64,000 nt of DNA from Lewinellaceae bacterium (GCA_020636255.1 JACJYE010000001.1:921501-985500); one strand, 5' to 3'. Shown: positions 26,061 through 32,510, numbered from the stretch's first letter. The notes: generated from the letters alone by a model not told the origin. Numbers and translations: made by a program.

Positions 26061-26456
26061 TTATTCAACTAGTAAAGTGACGGCGTCATCCGGCGAAAGG
26101 CTATCGAGCCCGAGGACGGCGTCGGTATCGAGGCGCCCTTCCGGCCAGTACAGGCTTAAAAGGCCCAGGGCAAAGATCAGCAGGCAGGCGGCGGCTACCC
26201 TGGTCACCCAGGTGAGGATGCGGGTTTCTCTTTGCCGTTGCCGGACAGCGTTCATGACCCGGCCGGTGAAAGCCTGAGAAGGCTCCGGCCGAAGGCTCGC
26301 CAGCATGCCCCGCATCTTTTCCAGTTGGGCCTGTTCCCGGCGCAGTGTTTCCGAAGCGGCCAGCGCCAACTGCAGTTCCGCCTGTTCTTCCTGGCCCAGT
26401 TGCCCATCCATAGCGCGGAGGAGCAACGCACGCCCTTTCTCTTCGCTTATAGCCAT
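26061..26456 (-). CDS. putative anti-sigma factor
   Basis: A 131-residue protein with a cytoplasmic helical N-terminus (ISEEKGRALLLRAMDGQLGQEEQAELQLALAAS, the typical short anti-sigma start), one transmembrane helix (about residues 82-103, WVTRVAAACLLIFALGLLSLYW), and a short periplasmic end. It overlaps the sigma gene by 10 bp. It lacks the zinc-binding HxxxCxxC, as many Bacteroidota anti-sigma factors do. Confidence 0.8.
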   Translation of the reverse strand: MAISEEKGRALLLRAMDGQLGQEEQAELQLALAASETLRREQAQLEKMRGMLASLRPEPSQAFTGRVMNAVRQRQRETRILTWVTRVAAACLLIFALGLLSLYWPEGRLDTDAVLGLDSLSPDDAVTLLVE

Positions 26457-27001
26457 TTTTCCAGTATTTCTCTTAGTTTTTGCTGCCCTCTGGCCAGCCG
26501 CGAGGCGACCGTGCCTTCCGGCAGTGATAATATGTCGGCCGTTTCCTTGACGGAATAGCCGTCGATCAGGCGCAGGGTTACTACGCTGCGGAACTCCGGC
26601 CCCAGGATCTGGAGGGCCTTTATGAGCATCTCCCGCATCTCCTGCCGGCCGGGGTTAGCGCCCGTATCTTCCCGGTCGCCCGGCTCACCCTCCCGGGCTG
26701 CTACCGACAGCCAGCGGCTTCTGCGCTGCCGCTTGCGCAGCTCGTTGATCGAGAGGTTGATCGCAATGCGGCACAGGTAGGTGCTCACCTCCGCTTCTCC
26801 CCTGAAATTCGGCAGCGACTGGTAGAAGCGGATAAAGGTTTCCTGTGCTGCATCATCTGCCTCGGCGGTATCGCCCAGCATGCCCCGGACGGTAGCACGC
26901 ACCAGGCTTTCGTGCTGCGTCACCAGCTGGCGAAAAGCAGCCTGGTCGCCCTCGCGGGCGCGTTCTACCAGGGAAAAGGCGGATGGCGATTGCTTCGGCA
27001 A
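26447..27001 (-). CDS. ECF RNA polymerase sigma factor (RpoE-like)
   Basis: A 184-residue sigma factor. Region 2 is ATVRGMLGDTAEADDAAQETFIRFYQSLPNFRGEAEVSTYLCRIAINLSINELRKRQRR (about 36-95); region 4 is LGPEFRSVVTLRLIDGYSVKETADILSLPEGTVASRLARGQQKLREIL (about 130-180). First gene of the four-gene minus-strand operon with an anti-sigma factor and two Spy-like proteins, so it probably controls an envelope- or metal-stress response. Confidence 0.93.
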   Translation of the reverse strand: MPKQSPSAFSLVERAREGDQAAFRQLVTQHESLVRATVRGMLGDTAEADDAAQETFIRFYQSLPNFRGEAEVSTYLCRIAINLSINELRKRQRRSRWLSVAAREGEPGDREDTGANPGRQEMREMLIKALQILGPEFRSVVTLRLIDGYSVKETADILSLPEGTVASRLARGQQKLREILEKWL

Positions 27002-27425
27002 AAATGTTAGTTGTTATAAGGTTCGATAATGCTGCAAGGCTTACCTCCGGCATTTTTCGACGTTCTGCCCGTTAGACGATGAGGCGGGCGCTTTTTTTCC
27101 CGGAGCGAAGCATTTTTTTTGAAGAGGCTGTTTCAAAGGCTGTTTCAGGGGCTGGGTGAACCATAAATGAGTCATCCCGAATTTTCGTGGTGATCCCGTT
27201 GATCCTGTTGATACTTTGGGGCTGTCTCAAAAGTATGGAATTGAAAAATAGTGCTAAGAGCATGTTTGGAGGCCTGGCCGGTTCTCCCCTTTGGGGCCAG
27301 AGGGGCTAGGCCAGGCGGCGATAAACAGCATATTATTTGGCTTCGATGTTTTTATTTTGACTTTTGAGACGGCCCCAGCGGCTATGGGCTACGGCCAGTT
27401 GATGCTGTAGCCCCATGACAAGCCT
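27002..27425. other. intergenic region with a MITE-like element
   Basis: About 420 bp upstream of the sigma gene and downstream of the sugar kinase. It carries the 159-bp element at 27218-27376; the remainder shows no gene. Confidence 0.5.
27218..27376. mobile_element. MITE-like element with 17-bp terminal inverted repeats
   Basis: GGGGCTGTCTCAAAAGT at 27218-27234 and ACTTTTGAGACGGCCCC at 27360-27376 are inverted copies with one mismatch. The TGTCTCAAAAGT end is typical of several transposase families in Bacteroidota (established knowledge in general terms). The 159 bp between the outer ends hold no transposase. No clear target-site duplication is visible. Confidence 0.6.
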
Positions 27426-28352
27426 TTACACATCGATATCCGCATCGAAGTTGACCAGGTCGACGAACCTGGCGATGCGTTCCCTGATCTCCTTGTTGGA
27501 AAGCCCTTTGAGGCGTTCGATGCTGAACTTTTCCACGCAGAAGGAGGCCATGGCGGAGCCGTAGATCACCGCTCTTTTCATATTCTCAAACGACAGGTCG
27601 CCGGTCTTTGCCAGGTAGCCGATGAAACCTCCCGCAAAAGTGTCGCCAGCGCCGGTAGGGTCGAATACTTCCGCCAGGGGCAGGGCCGGGGCGAAAAAGA
27701 TGTTGCCGCCCGCGAACAGCAGGGCGCCGTGCTCGCCTTTTTTGATGACCAAATATTTGGGGCCCATCCGGTGAATGGCATCGGCGGCTTTTACCAGGGA
27801 GTGCTCTCCGGATAACTGGCGGGCCTCTTCGTCATTGATGACCAGCACGTCGATCATCTTCAAAACCTCCAGCAGGCTTTCCATGGCCGTGTTCATCCAG
27901 AAGTTCATGGTGTCAAGGGCGATCAGCTTGGGCCGTTTCTCCAGCTGGTCGATCACTTTCTGCTGAATGGCGGGCGTGAGGTTGCCCAGCATCAGATAGT
28001 CTACCTGCCGGTAGTGGGGCGGGAGTACGGGGTCGAAGTCGGCCAGCACGTTGAGCTGGGTATCCAGCGTGTCGCGGTCGTTTAGGTTGTTGTGGTAGCG
28101 CCCTGCCCAAAAAAAGGATTTCTGGCCTTCCAGCACCTGCAGCCCTTCCAGGTCGATGCCTCTCGACCGGAGATAGGCCAGCTCTTCGGTGGGAAAGTCG
28201 TCGCCGATTACGGAAACGATCTTGACGTCTTTGGTAAAGTACGATGCGGCGAGCGTGATATATGTTGCGGCGCCTCCGACAACCATCTCAGCGCGCCCGA
28301 AGGGGGTCTCTATATCGTCGAAAGCAACGGTACCAACGGCTAGTAAGCTCAT
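27426..28352 (-). CDS. PfkB family carbohydrate kinase
   Basis: ATP-dependent sugar or nucleoside kinase of the ribokinase superfamily, 308 residues. The start MSLLAVGTVAFDDIETPFGRAEMVVGGAATYIT contains the N-terminal substrate motif with GG; the C-terminal signature DPTGAGDTFAGGFIGYLAK holds the catalytic Asp and anion hole. Relatives of this subgroup are often annotated ribokinase or adenosine kinase, but the substrate is not certain. It is transcribed away from the tRNA-Asn promoter. Confidence 0.88.
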   Translation of the reverse strand: MSLLAVGTVAFDDIETPFGRAEMVVGGAATYITLAASYFTKDVKIVSVIGDDFPTEELAYLRSRGIDLEGLQVLEGQKSFFWAGRYHNNLNDRDTLDTQLNVLADFDPVLPPHYRQVDYLMLGNLTPAIQQKVIDQLEKRPKLIALDTMNFWMNTAMESLLEVLKMIDVLVINDEEARQLSGEHSLVKAADAIHRMGPKYLVIKKGEHGALLFAGGNIFFAPALPLAEVFDPTGAGDTFAGGFIGYLAKTGDLSFENMKRAVIYGSAMASFCVEKFSIERLKGLSNKEIRERIARFVDLVNFDADIDV

Positions 28353-28386
28353 GATTCTTTTTTTGGGAATTTTTTTTTTGCAAATA

Positions 28387-28417
28387 TTGCACTTTATTCC
28401 CTGAAGTGATAACTTTG
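28387..28417 (+). promoter_or_regulatory. promoter reading into the tRNA-Asn region
   Basis: TTG at 28387-28389, a 20-bp spacer, then TAACTTTG at 28410-28417, an exact match to TAnnTTTG. It points to the right, toward the pseudo-tRNA, the intact tRNA-Asn and the GIY-YIG array, and predicts a transcript start near 28424. Confidence 0.7.
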
Positions 28418-28423
28418 CACTCG

Positions 28424-28518
28424 CCTTTTCAAGAAAAGGGTTTTCAGGCCTTAAAAAGGCCTCAGTAGCTTCCCGCTTTTCAGCGGGATTAGAGCGGTCC
28501 CGTTTTAAAAAAGCGGGA
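28424..28518 (+). repeat. four consecutive small hairpins
   Basis: Perfect or near-perfect hairpins follow one another: CCTTTTC-AA-GAAAAGG (28424-28439), AGGCCTT-AAA-AAGGCCT (28446-28462), TCCCGC-TTTTCA-GCGGGA (28471-28488), and a TCCCG...CGGGA hairpin (28498-28518). The first begins at the predicted transcript start; the last two sit inside the tRNA-like pseudogene. Confidence 0.8.
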
Positions 28519-28556
28519 TTAATCTGAAGGTCCAGGGTTCAAATCCTTGCTGAAGA
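28459..28556 (+). pseudogene. tRNA-Asn-like pseudogene with two hairpin replacements
   Basis: The sequence follows tRNA-Asn at 28584 but is altered at two places. After GCCTCAGTAGCT the seven D-loop bases CAGTTGG are replaced by an 18-bp hairpin. After TTAGAGCGG the seven bases CGGACTG, which include the first anticodon base, are replaced by a 21-bp hairpin. The 3' part keeps a recognisable T-arm (AGGGTTCAAATCCTT), but the acceptor end (CTGAAGA) no longer pairs fully with GCCTCAG. It cannot be a working tRNA. The second replacement is at exactly the same position as in the array remnants downstream. Confidence 0.8.
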
Positions 28557-28583
28557 TGATCCGCCAGCGAAACGAAAATAAAG

Positions 28584-28657
28584 GCCTCAGTAGCTCAGTT
28601 GGTTAGAGCGGCGGACTGTTAATCCGTAGGTCCAAGGTTCAAGTCCTTGCTGAGGCG
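28584..28657 (+). tRNA. tRNA-Asn (GTT)
   Basis: 74-nt complete cloverleaf: acceptor stem GCCTCAG / CTGAGGC with G as discriminator; D-arm with AGCTCAGTTGGTTAGAGC; anticodon stem GCGGA / TCCGT with loop CTGTTAA giving anticodon GTT; T-arm AAGGTTCAAGTCCTT. No CCA is encoded. It is the only intact copy in the region and is followed at once by a terminator-like hairpin and the GIY-YIG array. Confidence 0.97.
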
Positions 28658-28660
28658 CAA

Positions 28661-28691
28661 AGCCCCGGAGTTATTGCTCTGGGGCTTTTTT
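28661..28691 (+). terminator. terminator behind tRNA-Asn, repeated in each unit
   Basis: Stem AGCCCCGGAG / CTCTGGGGCT with loop TTATTG and a T run. It lies four bases behind the tRNA. Copies recur at 29091, 29522, 30040, 30434, about 30809 and 31238. Transcription of the nuclease gene directly behind it must read through or start within the unit. Confidence 0.85.
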
Positions 28692-28713
28692 GTTATACCC
28701 CAATTCCAAAGCG

Positions 28714-29019
28714 ATGCACTTCGTATACATCCTATATTCGGAGGGCTCACAAATTTACTATGTGGGCCAGACGCCGGATCTGTCTACTCGGCTGTTGTTT
28801 CACAATGAGCTTTCGGAAAAGTCCTTCACCTCCAGGCACCGGCCGTGGGAGCTGGCGCGTAGCATTACAGTCAGGAACCGGAGTGAAGCAGTATTGCTGG
28901 AGCGGTATATAAAGGGTAGGAAGAGCAAAGCCTATGTGCAAAGGCTGGTAGCGGATGACGAGGCCGTAATGAAGCTGTTGCAGAAATTGAATATTGAGCC
29001 TTTGGCCCCTGGAGGTTAG
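28714..29019 (+). CDS. GIY-YIG nuclease domain protein, array copy 1
   Basis: A 101-residue single-domain GIY-YIG protein. Family features in order: VYILYS (GIY position, residues 4-9), YYVGQTPDL (YIG position), catalytic Arg in TRLLFHN, a conserved His in the same helix, and the metal-binding Glu in LLERYIKGRKSK. The start at 28714 (MHFVYILYSE) matches the usual start of such proteins; an upstream in-frame TTG at 28690 lies in the terminator T-run. The stop codon TAG is part of GGTTAGAGCGG, the D-arm of the tRNA remnant that follows. Single-domain relatives are common near tRNA genes in Bacteroidota (recollection). The natural substrate is unknown. Confidence 0.9.
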   Translation: MHFVYILYSEGSQIYYVGQTPDLSTRLLFHNELSEKSFTSRHRPWELARSITVRNRSEAVLLERYIKGRKSKAYVQRLVADDEAVMKLLQKLNIEPLAPGG

Positions 29020-29087
29020 AGCGGTCCCGCTTTTTTAGAAAAAGCGGGATTAATCCGTAGGCCCAGGTTCAAGTCCTTGCTGAGGCG
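29014..29087 (+). pseudogene. tRNA-Asn 3' remnant with hairpin, copy 1
   Basis: Starts in the D-arm (GGTTAGAGCGG), has a 25-bp perfect palindromic hairpin with arms TCCCGCTTTTT / AAAAAGCGGGA where CGGACTG belongs, then continues as TTAATCCGTAGGCCC and the T-arm and acceptor 3' strand CTGAGGCG. One A is missing before GGTTC compared with copy 2. It lacks the 5' half and an anticodon. Confidence 0.85.
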
Positions 29088-29143
29088 CAAAGCCCCGGAG
29101 TTATTGCTCTGGGGCTTTTTTGTTATACCCCAATTCCAAAGCG

Positions 29144-29449
29144 ATGCACTTCGTATACATCCTATATTCGGAGGGCTCACAAATTTACTATGTGGGCCAG
29201 ACGCCGGATCTGTCTACTCGGCTGTTGTTTCACAATGAGCTTTCGGAAAAGTCCTTCACCTCCAGGCACCGGCCGTGGGAGCTGGCGCGTAGCATTACAG
29301 TCAGGAACCGGAGTGAAGCAGTATTGCTGGAGCGGTATATAAAGGGTAGGAAGAGCAAAGCCTATGTGCAAAGGCTGGTAGCGGATGACGAGGCCGTAAT
29401 GAAGCTGTTGCAGAAATTGAATATTGAGCCTTTGGCCCCTGGAGGTTAG
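29144..29449 (+). CDS. GIY-YIG nuclease domain protein, array copy 2
   Basis: Identical in protein sequence to copy 1 (101 residues, all catalytic positions kept) and, by eye, in DNA over the whole unit. Identity between neighbours means a very recent duplication or continuing homogenisation. Its stop codon is again supplied by the following tRNA remnant. Confidence 0.9.
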   Translation: MHFVYILYSEGSQIYYVGQTPDLSTRLLFHNELSEKSFTSRHRPWELARSITVRNRSEAVLLERYIKGRKSKAYVQRLVADDEAVMKLLQKLNIEPLAPGG

Positions 29450-29518
29450 AGCGGTCCCGCTTTTTTAGAAAAAGCGGGATTAATCCGTAGGCCCAAGGTT
29501 CAAGTCCTTGCTGAGGCG
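29444..29518 (+). pseudogene. tRNA-Asn 3' remnant with hairpin, copy 2
   Basis: Same structure as copy 1, with the complete CCCAAGGTTC before the T-loop. The hairpin occupies the same position as in the upstream tRNA-like pseudogene. Confidence 0.85.
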
Positions 29519-29573
29519 CAAAGCCCCGGAGTTATTGCTCTGGGGCTTTTGTTATACCCTTAATTCCAAAGCG

Positions 29574-29947
29574 ATGCACTTCGTATACATCCTATATTCG
29601 GAGGGCTCACAAATTTACTATGTGGGGTGAGACGCCGGATCTGTCTACTCGGCTGTTGTTTCACAATGAGCTTTCGGAAAAGTCCTTCACCTCCAGGCAC
29701 CGGTAAAGGAGCTGGCGCGTAGCATTCACCGGAGTGAGGCACCGGTAAGAGCAAAGGCTGGCGCGTAGCATTACAGAAATCAATATTGAACCGGAGGTGA
29801 AGCAGTATTGCTGGAGCGGTATATAAAATTCCAAAGGGTAGGAAGAGCAAAGCCTATGTGCAAAGGCTGGTAGCGGATGACGATACCGTAATGAAGCTGT
29901 TGCAGAAATTGAATATTGAGCCTTTGGTACCAAAGTCCTGAGGTTAG
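29574..29947 (+). pseudogene. GIY-YIG copy 3, disrupted
   Basis: Starts like the intact copies (ATGCACTTCGTATACATCC) but frameshifts occur after TACTATGTGGG. A segment carrying the 'gcgtagcatt' sequence is duplicated with short insertions near 29700-29800, and an ATTCCAAA is inserted near 29827. A doubled tRNA remnant follows (29942-30037), in which a second GGTTAGAGCGG is joined after the first hairpin. Confidence 0.75.
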
Positions 29948-30091
29948 AGCGGTCCCGCTTTTTAGAAAAGCGGGATTAATCCTTTGGTACTGGAGGTTAG
30001 AGCGGTCCAAAAAAGGTTCAAGTCCTTGCTGAGGCGCAAAGCCCCGGAGTTATTGCTCTGGGGCTTTTTGTTATACCCCAATTCCAAAGCG

Positions 30092-30368
30092 ATGCACTTC
30101 GTATACATCCTATATTCGGAGGGCTCACAAATTTACTATGTACCAGACGCCGGATCTGTCTACTCGGCTGTTGTTTCACAATGAGCTTTCGGAAAAGTCC
30201 TTCACCTCCAGGCACCGGTACTGTGGAGCTGGCGTAGCATTACAGTCAGGAACCGGAGTGAAGCAGTATTGCTGGAGCGGTATATAAAGGGTAGGAAGAG
30301 CAAAGCCTATATGCAAAGGCTGGTAGCGGATGACGAAGTAATGCAAAGCCTTTACCCCTGGAGGTTAG
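30092..30368 (+). pseudogene. GIY-YIG copy 4, disrupted
   Basis: Keeps the start and most of the central part, but small deletions at the YYVG site (GTACCAGACG), at the 'caccgg' site and near the end (GACGAAGTAATGCAAAGCC) break the frame and shorten the 3' end. The tRNA remnant that follows has lost the right half of its hairpin. Confidence 0.75.
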
Positions 30369-30485
30369 AGCGGTCCCGCTTTTTTAGAAAATTAATCCGT
30401 AAATACCAAGGTTCAAGTCCTTGGATGACGCAAAGCCCCGGAGTTATTGCTCCGGGGCTTTTTGTAATACCCCAATTCCAAAGCG

Positions 30486-30737
30486 ATGCACTTCGTGCAG
30501 AAATCCTATATTGAGGGCCTTTTACTATATGGAGGTTAGGATCGGTCCCGCTTTTTAGAAAAAGCTTTCGGATTAATCCGGGCAAGTACAAGGAGCTGGT
30601 TCAAGTCCTTTGCTGAGCGGTATATAAAGGGTAGGAAGAGCAAAGCCTATGTGCAAAGGCTGGTAGCGGATGACGATATCCGTAATGAAGCTGTTGCAGA
30701 AATTGAATATTGAGCCTTTAAGTTGCCTGGAGGTTAG
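30486..30737 (+). pseudogene. GIY-YIG copy 5, mosaic remnant
   Basis: Only fragments remain: the start ATGCACTTCGTGCAG, a jump into GGAGGTTAGGATCGG and a tRNA-remnant hairpin in the middle, then the 3' third of the nuclease gene from GCGGTATATAAAGGG onward. It is a chimera of two units. Confidence 0.7.
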
Positions 30738-30859
30738 AGCGGTCCCGCTTTTTAGAAAAAGCGGGATTAATCCATAAGCCGTATAGTTCAAGTCCTTGCT
30801 GAGGCAAAAGCCCCGGAGTTATTGCTGCAGGGCTTTTTGTTATACCCAATTCCAAAGCG

Positions 30860-31165
30860 ATGCACTTCGTATACATCCTATATTCGGAGGGCTCACAAAA
30901 TTTACTATGTGGTAAGACGCCGGATCTGTATACTCGGCTGTTGTTTCACAATGAGCTTTCGGAAAAGTCCTTCACCTCCAGGCACCGGCCGTGGGAGCTG
31001 GTGCGTAGCATTACAGTCAGGAACCGGAGTGAAGCAGTATTGCTGGAGCGGTATATAAAGGGTAGGAAGAGCAAAGCCTATGTGCAAAGGCTGGTAGCGG
31101 ATGACGAGGCCGTAATGAAGCTGTTGCAGAAATTGAATATTGAGCCTTTGGCCCCTGGAGGTTAG
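30860..31165 (+). CDS. GIY-YIG domain protein, array copy 6, altered active site
   Basis: Full length (101 residues) and nearly identical to copies 1 and 2, but one inserted A and a compensating loss shift the frame over a few codons: SQIYYVGQ becomes SQNLLCGK, so the YIG motif is lost. Ser to Tyr and Ala to Val changes also occur. The catalytic Arg and Glu remain. It is probably inactive if the sequence is correct, but the change sits at one of the sites that look error-prone in the central units. Confidence 0.75.
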   Translation: MHFVYILYSEGSQNLLCGKTPDLYTRLLFHNELSEKSFTSRHRPWELVRSITVRNRSEAVLLERYIKGRKSKAYVQRLVADDEAVMKLLQKLNIEPLAPGG

Positions 31166-31234
31166 AGCGGTCCCGCTTTTTTAGAAAAAGCGGGATTAAT
31201 CCGTAGGCCCAAGGTTCAAGTCCTTGCTGAGGCG
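31160..31234 (+). pseudogene. tRNA-Asn 3' remnant with hairpin, last copy
   Basis: Matches copy 2: GGTTAGAGCGG, the 25-bp hairpin, TTAATCCGTAGGCCCAAGG, T-arm and CTGAGGCG. It closes the array and is followed by the terminator hairpin (31238-31268) and the convergent mutarotase gene. Confidence 0.85.
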
Positions 31235-31292
31235 CAAAGCCCCGGAGTTATTGCTCCGGGGCTTTTTTGTTATGCGTTTTCCCACCTCGTCA

Positions 31293-32447
31293 TCACTTCG
31301 CCGAAAAACGGTAAACCGTCCTTGTCTCGTACTTTTCTCCCGGGCGCAGCACGGTGGAAGGAAAAGCTGCCTGGTTTGGCGAATCGGGGTAGTGTTGGGT
31401 TTCGAGGCAGAAGCCGGTGCGGTATGCGTATGGCACGCCGCCTTTGCCCACATTACTGCCATCGAGGAAATTGCCGCAGTAGAACTGCAGGCCGGGCTCG
31501 GTGGTCAGCACTTCCATAAAGCGGCCGGTGGTGGGTTCGTAAACGCTGGCCGCCAGTTCGAGGCCCTCTCCTTTCCTGTCGAGCACGAAGTTGTGGTCGT
31601 AACCCAGGCCGAAGCGGATCTGCTCATCGTCGGCATTCACCCGTTCGCCGATGGCCGTTGGGGTTCTGAAATCGAAAGGCGTGCCTTCTACGGGGCGCAG
31701 TTCGCCGGTTGGGATGAGGGTGCTGTCGACAGGCGTGAAAGCGCTGGCGTTGATCATCAGCTCGTGGCCCAGGATATCGCCGTTACCGGCGCCTTTCATG
31801 TTGAAATACGAATGGTTGGTCAGGTTGACAACAGTAGGCTTGTCGGCCGTAGCTTCGTATTCGATGTGCAGCTCATTGTCGTTGTTGAGCAGGTAGCGGA
31901 CGGTGGCCTGCAGGTTGCCGGGGTAGCCTTCTTCCATGTCGGGGCTTAGGCGGCTCAGCTCCAGGCCGACGTACCCCTCTCTCTGGATCTCTTTGGCCTG
32001 CCAGAGGCGTTTGTGGAAACCCATGGGGCCGCCATGCAGGGCGTTGGCGCCATTGTTGGCGGCGAGAGTGTAGTCGTGGCCGTCGATAGAGAATTTGCCT
32101 TTGGCAATGCGGTTGCCATAGCGCCCGATGATGGCGCCGAAATAGGGGTGGTCTTTCTGATAATCCTCCAGCTTGTCGAAGCCCAGCACGATATCTGCCA
32201 GCTGCCCGTCTTTTCCGGGCGCCAGCAGGCGGGTGATGGCGCCGCCGTAGTTGGTGATGTCCACCTCCATGCCATTTTTGTTTTTGAGGGTGAACAGCTG
32301 TGCAGGGCCTTCCGCGGCCTGGCCGTAATCGGAGGTGGTTATGGATAGCGCGGGTTCCTGTTTTTCTTCCTCGGGCGCCGGGCCATTGTTACAACCAGTG
32401 CCTGCGCTTGCCAGGGAAAGGATAAAGAGAAAGGGGATCGGTCTCAT
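31293..32447 (-). CDS. galM: aldose 1-epimerase (mutarotase), lipoprotein
   Basis: Interconverts alpha and beta anomers of sugars such as arabinose or galactose. The 384 residues start with a lipoprotein signal ending in the lipobox region SAGTGC, so it is probably periplasmic and lipid-anchored. Family motifs: GNRIAKGKF, ALHGGPMGFHKRLW, LTNHSYFN (catalytic His), and the catalytic Glu in GFCLETQHYPDSPNQ. Last gene of the minus-strand arabinose operon; it fits preparation of the anomer taken by the transporter or the isomerase. Confidence 0.95.
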   Translation of the reverse strand: MRPIPFLFILSLASAGTGCNNGPAPEEEKQEPALSITTSDYGQAAEGPAQLFTLKNKNGMEVDITNYGGAITRLLAPGKDGQLADIVLGFDKLEDYQKDHPYFGAIIGRYGNRIAKGKFSIDGHDYTLAANNGANALHGGPMGFHKRLWQAKEIQREGYVGLELSRLSPDMEEGYPGNLQATVRYLLNNDNELHIEYEATADKPTVVNLTNHSYFNMKGAGNGDILGHELMINASAFTPVDSTLIPTGELRPVEGTPFDFRTPTAIGERVNADDEQIRFGLGYDHNFVLDRKGEGLELAASVYEPTTGRFMEVLTTEPGLQFYCGNFLDGSNVGKGGVPYAYRTGFCLETQHYPDSPNQAAFPSTVLRPGEKYETRTVYRFSAK

Positions 32448-32510
32448 TGAATTTGGTTTTTGCCCGGGGCGGCGCCGGCCCCGACGGGGTGACAGCGCCG
32501 CCCGCAGGCC

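Larger units (their letters stand above)
28658..31268 (+). repeat. tandem array of GIY-YIG / tRNA-Asn-remnant units
   Basis: Six unit starts can be aligned at the GIY-YIG start codons: 28714, 29144, 29574, 30092, 30486, 30860 (steps 430, 430, 518, 394, 374). A unit consists of CAAAG, a terminator-like hairpin, the nuclease gene, then the tRNA-Asn 3' part from GGTTAGAGCGG with a 25-bp hairpin replacing CGGACTG, ending in CTGAGGCG. Units 1 and 2 are almost identical, unit 6 is close, and units 3-5 are scrambled. The array ends with a full terminator hairpin at 31238-31268. Confidence 0.9.

Noticed and set aside
28584..28657. Group I intron with GIY-YIG homing endonuclease inside tRNA-Asn
   Set aside because: The tRNA is uninterrupted and no intron core is visible; the nuclease genes lie behind it.
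29025..29050. Hairpins in the tRNA remnants as rho-independent terminators
   Set aside because: They are followed by ATTAATCCG, not by a T run; the true terminator-like hairpins lie about 65 bp further on.
29560..29850. Minus-strand open frames within the array
   Set aside because: They arise from the repeated DNA read backwards and appear in each unit; no sign of coding.
28658..31268. CRISPR array
   Set aside because: The repeat period is about 430 bp, the repeated part contains a coding gene and tRNA sequence, and there are no unique short spacers.
28661..31268. Integron-like cassette array with attC-type hairpins
   Set aside because: No integrase gene in the window, cassettes are copies of one gene rather than different genes, and the hairpins lie within tRNA-derived sequence.
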